From the NCBI GenBank assembly GCA_030549775.1, contig CM060175.1, positions 5,704,564 through 5,768,563 on the forward strand: DNA of 64,000 bases, written 5' to 3'. The stretch's first letter is position 1; every line of letters begins with the position of its first letter. Position numbers and translations under genes: made by a program. This DNA comes from Tamarix chinensis (lineage: Eukaryota; Streptophyta; Magnoliopsida; Caryophyllales; Tamaricaceae). Below are positions 57,300 to 64,000 of the stretch, one piece after another. The notes under the pieces are model-generated. The model searched no databases and was not told where the DNA came from. It saw only the letters and a program-made list of their open reading frames with translations.

Positions 57300-57794
57300 A
57301 TGATCCTAGTGTCTATGTAGGCCAATGATGGACCACTAGATATATTTTATCCTATGATTTTTTGTTTAGGTTAGAGTGATTTGCTATATTAGGGTTTTGG
57401 GCCTAGAGCCACATTATTCTTATGGTAGTTTACCTAGAAACCTTTTTGCACTCTTAGATCCATTGTATCTCTTTTGTGCATATTTTTGGATAGTGTATTC
57501 GAAGTTAATTTCCTACTCATATTTATGTTTATGAAATTTCTCTCATTTTATATTTAGCATGATTTACATTTTAATTTTTTTACCTTGTAATTGACATACA
57601 AACGATGAGGTAATTCGGACTTATGTCAATTAAGGTGGTAACACCTAGTTATTTTAGTATCATGCTTTCAATAAAAATAAAATTTTTCTATAGTAAATTT
57701 GGGGTATTACAAATAGAAGCAAGTCATATGGGTATCTTTTCACATGATATTATGAATCTAGGACCCAAACTGGATATAGACAACTAATGGTCTA

Positions 57795-58484
57795 TTGAAG
57801 CCAATCACAAAGGAGGAAATTTGTGTTGCTTTATTTAGTAGGGGTAATGACAAAGCTCCAAGTATGGACGGATGTAATGCATCCTATTTCAAATGCACTT
57901 GGAACATCACAAGGGAACTTTTGTGGCTAACTAAAAGAGAATTATTATTTTTTAGTTGTTACCCCATCCTCTTTAAATGTAACCTCCCTCCACATAATTC
58001 TAAAGGTCCCAAATTTTGAGATTGTAATTGATTTTAGACCCATCACATGTTACAACACCATTTATAAAATCCTTCCAAAGTTCATGTCAAATAGGAATCA
58101 GCAAAGTATTGGTATGTTCATAAATGACTCACAATCAGCTTCTATTAAGGGTAGAAATATAGGATACAAATTTTTAATGACTTTTGAGTTGGTTAAAGGA
58201 TATTCCTATAAAAATATCCCCCTATGATGTATGCTCACACTTGATATGAAGAAAGAATATGACTATATCAATTAGAGGTTTCTTCAACAAATGCTTCTAG
58301 CACTAAATTTCCCTATTCATTTTGTCCACTTTATCATGGCTTTTATATCTACAGTAAGTTATTCAGTTGTTCTCCATAGAGGGCTCTATCCTCCTTTCCA
58401 AGCTAATAAAGGGAAGGTAGGGGGAGCCCCCTTTCTCCCTACCTTTTCATCATTATTATGGAATATCTTACTAGACTTATGAAG
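57795..58484 (+). pseudogene. LINE reverse transcriptase, finger/palm part
   Basis: KPITKEEICVALF, then NDKAPSMDGCNASYFKCTWN, corresponds to the conserved LINE motif around K-A-P-G-P-D-G. After stops and a frameshift, FRPITCYNTIYKIL and later LALNFPIHFVHFIMAFISTV with SVVLHRGLYPPF follow the RT order. Multiple stops show that it is inactive. Confidence 0.8.
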
Positions 58485-58499
58485 AAGTTGTGGGACAAT

Positions 58500-59302
58500 C
58501 CAAATTTTAAGCCTTATCCCAAGTGTAACAGAGTCAAATTGGTATCTCTCCTTTTTGCTAATAACATTCTATATTTATTCAAGGAAATGAAGTGATGGTC
58601 AAGGCTTTACTTGACACTTTATCAAGTTTATCAGGCCTTCCAGTTCTACAACTGAACTCATCAAAGAGCCTCATATATTCTGGAGCTAATGTATTTGAAT
58701 CTACTAAAAGACAATTGATTATTGATTGGAATATACCAGAAGGACATCTAACAATACAATACCTAGGATTTACCACTTTCAAGTCAAACAATAAAGAATA
58801 ATGAATACCATATTTTATTATATAACATTGTAGGAAGGTTGAAGCAATCGTAAAATAGATTCCTTAGTTATGCAGGGTGACTGGAGTTGATTAAATTTGT
58901 ATTGTTCAGCAACTATGCCTATTGAAGTATGTTATATATCCAACCTAGACAAATAATTTATGACATAAACGCCCTATGTAGATTCCTTTTGTGGTTAGGA
59001 GCCTCTCCTCTAACCAAGAAAGCACCTATTGCTTGGAAACAAGTATGTGAACTTCAAAAGGAAGGAGGCCTTAGGTTAATGGATCTAGAAACCTAGAATA
59101 AGGCTATAATAGAAATATTATTGTGGAATTTAAGTAGTGAGAAAGATGTTTTATGGGATAGATGGGTACATAGATACTATATTAAAAACCAAAACCTTTG
59201 AAGTGTTCATGACTGTAGGAATATGTCATGGTGTTTAAGAAAAGTCTTTCAATTTGGACCACTTTATAGAGTTGTTACAAGTGAATGTTCATCATATACT
59301 AA
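58500..59302 (+). pseudogene. LINE RT C-terminal part, duplicated copy 1
   Basis: It carries the RT catalytic region as LLFANNILYLFK, where FADD is expected, so both Asp are lost to Asn. Then come PVLQLNSSKSLIYSGAN and a PIAWKQVCELQKEGGLRLMD segment typical of plant LINEs. Confidence 0.8.
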
Positions 59303-60105
59303 ATGCATATACAACCTCATTCCAAATGTAAGAGAATCAAATTGGCCTCTCTCCTTGTTGCTGATAACATCTTATTTTTCTATAGAGGATATGAAGTGTT
59401 GGTTAAGGCTTTACTTAACACTTTCTCAATTTTCTTAGCCTTTTAGGTTTTCAACTAAACTTATCAAAGAGACTCATATATTATGGAGTTAATGTGTCCA
59501 AATATACTAAAAGATAAATTATTGTTGATTGGCATAAATAAGAGGGACATATGCAAGTAAAATACCTAGGCTTTACCCCTATCAGGTAAATCACTAAAGA
59601 ATAATGAATATCAAATTTTATTAGATAACATTTCAGGAAGGCTGAAGTAATGGTAAAATAGATTCCTTAGTTAAGTAGAGATACTAGAGTTTATTAAACT
59701 TGTATTGTTCACTATCCAAGCCTATTGAAGTATGTTATACATCTTTCCTACATAAATAATTTATGATATAAATGCTCTATGCATATCCTTTTTGTGGTCA
59801 TGAGACTCTTATCTAACCTAGAAAGTACCTATTGTTTAGAAAAAAAAGTATGTAAATCTCACAAAGAAGGAGGCCTTGGGTTAATGGATCTAAAAACCTA
59901 AAATAAGGGTACACTAGGAAGATTATTGTGGTATTTAAGCTACCAAAAAGATCTTTTATGGGTTGTATGGGTACATAATTGTTACATTAAAAACCAAAAC
60001 CTTTGGGGTGTTCATAACAGTAGGAATATATCATGGTGTTTAAGAAAAATACTTCAACTCGAACTAATCTTTGTAAACTTGCTACAAGTGAATGTTCATT
60101 AGATG
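59303..60105 (+). pseudogene. LINE RT C-terminal part, duplicated copy 2
   Basis: A direct tandem copy of 58500-59302 at a period of about 802 bp. Its catalytic region reads VADNILFFYRG (one Asp kept). It is more decayed than copy 1 and has several small indels. Confidence 0.75.
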
Positions 60106-60767
60106 ATAAATGAATATATAACCTATAGTATTTTTAAAGTTATATGATTTTATTAGGCAAATAGGAGAGTTGGTGAATTAGTAGGAAATAATTTGGAACT
60201 TGATTACATTGCCAAGAAAATGATTCCACTTATAGATTGTAGTGTATGCAATAATCTATACAAAGTACCAAATGGTAGTAATGGGGAAGATAATATACCA
60301 AACCAGTGTATTATTTTATGAAGGCTGAGAAATAATGGATCATTTTCACTTTAAATGCACTTATGTACAAGCTACTTGGGCTTAACTTATTCAAGTTATG
60401 GGATACACTCATAATCTGACTAGATTAGATAAGGTGTTGCATTTGATGAATAGAGGTGGTTGAGGACCAAATGTAGAAATCATTTCATCCATTACTTGAT
60501 GGACATGGTAGCTTACCACATTTGGAAGGAGCGTAATTAGAGAATTTCCCAACATAAAAATAATGTGCCAAGTACTCTAATTTAGAGAATTTTCAAAGAA
60601 ATGGCAGATACGGTGAAAGTATATCTTATTGTACTTATTTCTCTATGATAGTTTTGTACATAAATTGCTTAGGCAATCATGTATGAGGTTTTGATTTTTT
60701 CTTGATGTACATCCCTTGCTAAAAAAGTAGAGGTAATAAAATATGTACATTACTTACCAAAAAAAAT

Positions 60768-61130
60768 AGCTAGAGCTTGGCCTTTAATGGTAGGTCTTGG
60801 TTAATATTAAATGTCATATCTACTCAACTTCGTGACCTAAACCATTATTATTCCAAAATTCTCTGGTTTATGCTAGAAATTCATAAGAGGAATATTAGTT
60901 AAGAACACAATAGAGTGAGGATAAAAATAAGGTTTTAACATCCTTGAGACAATAAGTAGAGAATAAGTCACATTCTTCAAGTTGGAATATCACCACTAAA
61001 CATCAGTGGGCACCTTCCTGGTATAATAGATGGGTCTCTATTCCTCTGCCTCAGTATCTTCCCTAATAAAAATAGAGGAGATTGTTTATGCTAAAGCTGC
61101 AAGTTATAAGAATAGTTCCTCTCCTCTTAC
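60768..61130. other. Unassigned sequence
   Basis: About 360 bp between the LINE and the next gypsy relic. It may include decayed RNase H of the latter on the minus strand, but nothing definite is visible. Confidence 0.4.
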
Positions 61131-61990
61131 GGGAAGAGTCAAGGCTGGAAACTTAGACAAGTGAGCCTTTAGATCATATAAAGCTTTTTAGCAATTTTTA
61201 GTCCATTAAAAAGTATCCTTCTTCTATAGAATCTTATAGAAAGGAAATTTATTGTCTTCTCCTATGGATAATAACCTATGTAATGCAACTAATTTTCCCA
61301 TTAGTTGATGAATATCTCACTCTCTTGTCAAATGCTGCATATCTAGAATTGTCACGACCTTTTCTGGATTTATGTCACTGCTCATATTAGATACCATGAA
61401 CCCTAAAAAATTTTAACACCGAACCCGAACACATATTTGTTGGGACTTAACTTCATTTGGTACCCTTTTAGAGTATCAAAAATGGATCGTAGTTCTTGTA
61501 TATGGATTTTCTTTTTCTTACTTTTTACAATCATGGTATCCACATGAGCCTCTATTTCATTTCTAATATACCCCTAAAATATTGTGTTTACCAATCTTTG
61601 GAAATTTTCCCCATCATTCTTCAACCTGAATGGCATTACTTTATAACAATAAAGCCCATCGTCTGTAATGAAGGTGGTCTTCTCTTGATCAACCTCGGTA
61701 AGTTTGATTTGATCATTTCTAGAGAAAGCATCCATAAAACTTAACCTTTCTTGCATGGTAGTTGAATCAATTAGTCAGTCAATCCGATGAAGTGTGTATC
61801 CATCTTTAGAACAAGATTTTTTCAAATTCATAAAGTGGATACACATTATCCACTTTCCGTTGGGATTTTTCACCATAATCAAATTTGTTATCCAATCAAC
61901 ATATTTCAATTCCCAAATGAAGCTTGAATTCAGTAACTTCTCCATTTCCTCTTGAATTGGTTTATTTTCTCAAATATGATAGCTCTCTTA
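61131..61990 (-). pseudogene. Reverse transcriptase relic, Tat/Ogre-like Ty3/gypsy
   Basis: Minus-strand frame 61574-61756 reads LSFMDAFSRNDQIKL, TTFITDDGLYCYKVMPF and ENFQRLVNTIF, the palm motifs of Tat/Ogre-type gypsy RT. Further down (61131-61250, minus strand) KALYDLKAHLSKFPALTLPV and GEELFL match the RT-RNase H junction. Between them the YVDD-type box is present only in decayed form near 61490-61560. Stops and shifts are frequent. Confidence 0.78.
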
Positions 61991-62942
61991 TTTTTTTTAT
62001 GGGTCTGAGTCCCTCCTTTATATCTATATAATACTCAATGACTTCAGGAAGGATTCTCTCCAAGTCAGAACCCTTCCAAGCAAAGACATCATTGTTGCTT
62101 GTGAGAAAAGCTAGTAGCTCCTCTTTATCATTTTCATATATTTTCCTATCATTGCCTTGTGTTCTATATCCCCTAATTGTTTTTCCTCAACTTATATATC
62201 AACTTGTATGCCCTCCCCAATGGTATGTAGCCTTTAGAACTAGGCTTGCTTGCAGTTTTTTTACGTTCAACTGTCCTAGGGTGTCTCATACTTTGATTAC
62301 GTAACATGGCTACATAGTTCTTCTATCATAATGTAATTCTCCCCCATCCACCATTAACTGGAAATCTCATTAATATCCCAATAATAAAAATGCTAGTCTG
62401 AAGCTTGTTTGGGGATGGTCACCCAAATATCATATTATAAGTTAACGGGCAAACAAATACCACAAAGTTCATTTTGATGTTTTTCGAGGCCTAGGGTTGA
62501 CCGGCTATTAGAGTGATATCCACCATTCCCTTTGATTTTTTTTTTAATTTTTTCCATAAATTTCACTAATGGTGTGATATTATTTATTTGAATTTTTTAC
62601 GCAATTCAAATTACTTGTAAGCCTCTTCAAATATGACATCAATAGGACTACAAATGCCTACTATTACCCTCCTCATTATGTAATTTTCACTTCAATTACC
62701 AAGGGGTCATCATGATACTTGATCATATGTTTCCCCTCATACTCGGCTATGAAGCTAACTTATTATTCATTCATTCTCTCTCTTTTGTTTCTCTCATGGA
62801 AATTAGTATCTCAGATGTATGCTTTTAAGGTTGCATTTCTTGCTCCTACTAAGGAATCTCACCCCAAAATAGTATGTATGATTTTTTGAGGTCCCTTCAT
62901 TTGATTTAGTGAGGGGATTAACGGGTTTTATCTATCTTTTAT
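61991..62942 (-). pseudogene. Protease/RT N-terminal region of the Tat-like element, heavily decayed
   Basis: Position and order imply protease and the start of RT. I can see only scattered similarity and no intact motif. Confidence 0.35.
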
Positions 62943-63690
62943 CTAGCTAGAGGCATCTGGTTGATCCTTTAAATGACCTTTATGAACTAAATCTTTCAAT
63001 ACGTCCCTCAATGACCAGCAATCATCCGTAGTGTGATCATACTCCTCATGATATACAGACCACTTATTAAGGTTATTGTGCTTCTTGTAAGCTTGAACGG
63101 AAAATGGGCTTGGAAAGTCTATCGAGAATTTTCCACAATGCATATATGTTTGAGGCTGGCCACTAAGGGTGTGTATTTGTCAAATCTAGCAATTAGATTC
63201 CATCGAGCAATTGGTTGTATCATCTTGTCTAAAAGGACTTAGAGACTCTTGTTGTCTGTCACTTCTAGTCCTCTTGGTATGAGTGTTTTCCATTAAATCT
63301 ACTTCCTCTTCTTGAACGATAGCACTCAATAGCCTAGTATTTGGCTCTCTCTCTAAGAGTTTTAGAGTATCTACTAAAGTTTCTTGTGGAGTGGGCTATG
63401 AAGGTTTATCACAACGATGTTGGTCCGAGAGGTATGGAAGCTAGACAAGGGTTTGTGCTAGAGGTAGCATGTCAGAGACTATTTCTTGAATGCATGCTCA
63501 GAGCTCAATATCAATAGCTTGTAACTGATAGATAGTAACTAGGTTTTCCTCTCTAGAAGGGTCACTATTAATTGGATCAAGTTGATCAAAAGGTTGTAGA
63601 GGAGATATAGCTTTTCGTAAAGATCTCGACAAATGTTGGTTGTTGGTGGCAGTGGTTCTTGAACTGAGGGGTTCGTGGGGAATCAAGAAA
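62943..63690 (-). pseudogene. Gag relic of the Tat-like element
   Basis: Frame 62943-63143 gives VYHEEYDHTTDDCWSLRDVL followed by HKGHL. This is the gag zinc-finger-like motif of Tat/Ogre elements (C-x2-H ... H-x4-C), in which the first Cys is now Ser. A separate frame at 63498-63686 with SRTTATNNQHLSRSLRKAIS is the likely gag N-terminal part. The capsid region between is broken. Confidence 0.68.
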
Positions 63691-64000
63691 GGTATTAGGT
63701 AACTGAATAGTGCTGAAGGAAAAATTTAGATGAGAGGGCAAAGGTGGGAGAGTTGTATGATAATTTTTAGAACATCAAAATGAGTACAATATATAAGGGT
63801 AGGATGGGGGATGGATGAAAAGAGGGAATATTGTGTGCTTGATGATAGCAGACTGCCCCTACGCTAGATAGAGGACAATAGTGTGGATCCAAGAAATCAA
63901 CAATAAGGGAAAAGTGCGTCCATGGGCCTTTATGGGTTGAGCTTCGTTCTTTAGGTTGGCCACATCAGGCCTAGTAATATTAGTTTAAAAAAAATTCATA
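63691..64000. other. Probable leader of the Tat-like element, unassigned
   Basis: No gene seen. No LTR boundary or primer binding site could be placed before the window ends. Confidence 0.4.

Larger units (their letters stand above)
52660..57711 (+). mobile_element. 5'-truncated chromovirus-type Ty3/gypsy element with 3' LTR (A4)
   Basis: Integrase and chromodomain-like relics (52675-53745) are followed by a polypurine-like GGGATAG and a 3' LTR from 53908 to 57711. The LTR belongs with family A by its start, hairpin array and end (AAATTTGGGGTATTACA). This is the only long LTR here still attached to coding sequence, so it suggests that the family-A LTRs come from chromoviruses (Tekay/Del-like by integrase wording; inference). 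Protease, RT, RNase H and the 5' LTR are absent. Confidence 0.75.
53908..57711 (+). repeat. 3' LTR of the chromovirus (A4)
   Basis: It starts TGTACTACCTCAAATTTTAG and ends AAATTTGGGGTATTACA. Removing the MITE at 54369-54822 and its duplication leaves about 3.3 kb. It contains TATATAAA at 54859, a C-rich tract (54840-55340), hairpin units (56685-57073) and a CTACTT/GAGTAG hairpin (57280-57299). Confidence 0.75.
57712..60767 (+). mobile_element. LINE retroposon, 5'-truncated, internally duplicated
   Basis: Starting at or near 57712, right after LTR A4, the sequence encodes broken LINE reverse transcriptase, then the zinc-binding RVT-associated region (HFHFKCTYVQATW near 60350). It ends with an AATAAAATATG segment and a short A run (60759-60767). 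The 5' half (endonuclease) is missing, as usual for LINE insertions. The region 58500-60100 is a tandem duplication. AAATAG occurs on both sides, but this is too short and A-rich to count as a reliable target duplication. Confidence 0.82.

Noticed and set aside
57711..60773. AAATAG as the LINE target duplication
   Set aside because: Six A-rich bases next to a poly(A) end are too likely by chance.

Overview
The window is plant nuclear DNA, most likely from an angiosperm with a large, repeat-rich, AT-rich genome. The evidence is one intron-containing gene that matches the plant LFR protein along its whole length, a Cassandra retrotransposon (plant-specific), hAT transposons, a plant-type LINE, and very long Ty3/gypsy LTRs. 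No species can be named from the sequence.

Only one convincing host gene is present: LFR (19099-23394, minus strand), a 463-residue armadillo-like protein and SWI/SNF-associated subunit. It has eight coding exons that join in frame; intron 4 uses a GC donor. The gene sits in a relatively transposon-poor island (about 16.2-25.1 kb) with AT-rich degenerate tandem repeats on its 3' side.

Almost everything else is transposable elements, mostly dead and deeply nested. Left flank (1-16.2 kb): a long minus-strand LTR ('family A', copy A5) is split by a complete Cassandra element (172-926, 5-bp target duplication GGAAC, 5S-rRNA-like sequence in both LTRs) and by a complete but degenerate Ty3/gypsy element (1805-8527, duplication AATAC). 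A solo LTR follows (A1, 13191-16230, duplication AAACC). Right of LFR, a family-B solo LTR (25134-34816) is split by a 7.7-kb hAT element (25808-33473) carrying a broken BED-finger transposase. A second family-B LTR (35729-50449) contains family-A LTR A2 (36307-43983), which contains family-C LTR (38493-43357); the same B copy also holds an inverted family-A LTR (A3, 44448-47996). From 50.8 kb come an inverted LTR-like block, the 3' part of a chromovirus with integrase, chromodomain-like tail and 3' LTR (A4, itself hit by a 454-bp hAT MITE with a perfect 8-bp duplication), a LINE whose RT region is tandemly duplicated (57712-60767), and a Tat/Ogre-like gypsy relic (61.1-63.7 kb).

The most unusual pattern lies inside the long LTRs. 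Families A, B and C differ over most of their length but share one plan: TGTAATACCCC start, pyrimidine-rich tract with TATA box, an array of short CCAC...GTGG inverted-repeat units (in family C a three-unit block duplicated at a 220-bp period), a conserved motif around ACTCAATACGTAGCGTACTGA, a CTGCTC/GAGCAG hairpin, and a GGGGTGTTACA end. The module looks conserved beyond the surrounding sequence and is the best candidate here for an undescribed cis-acting system.
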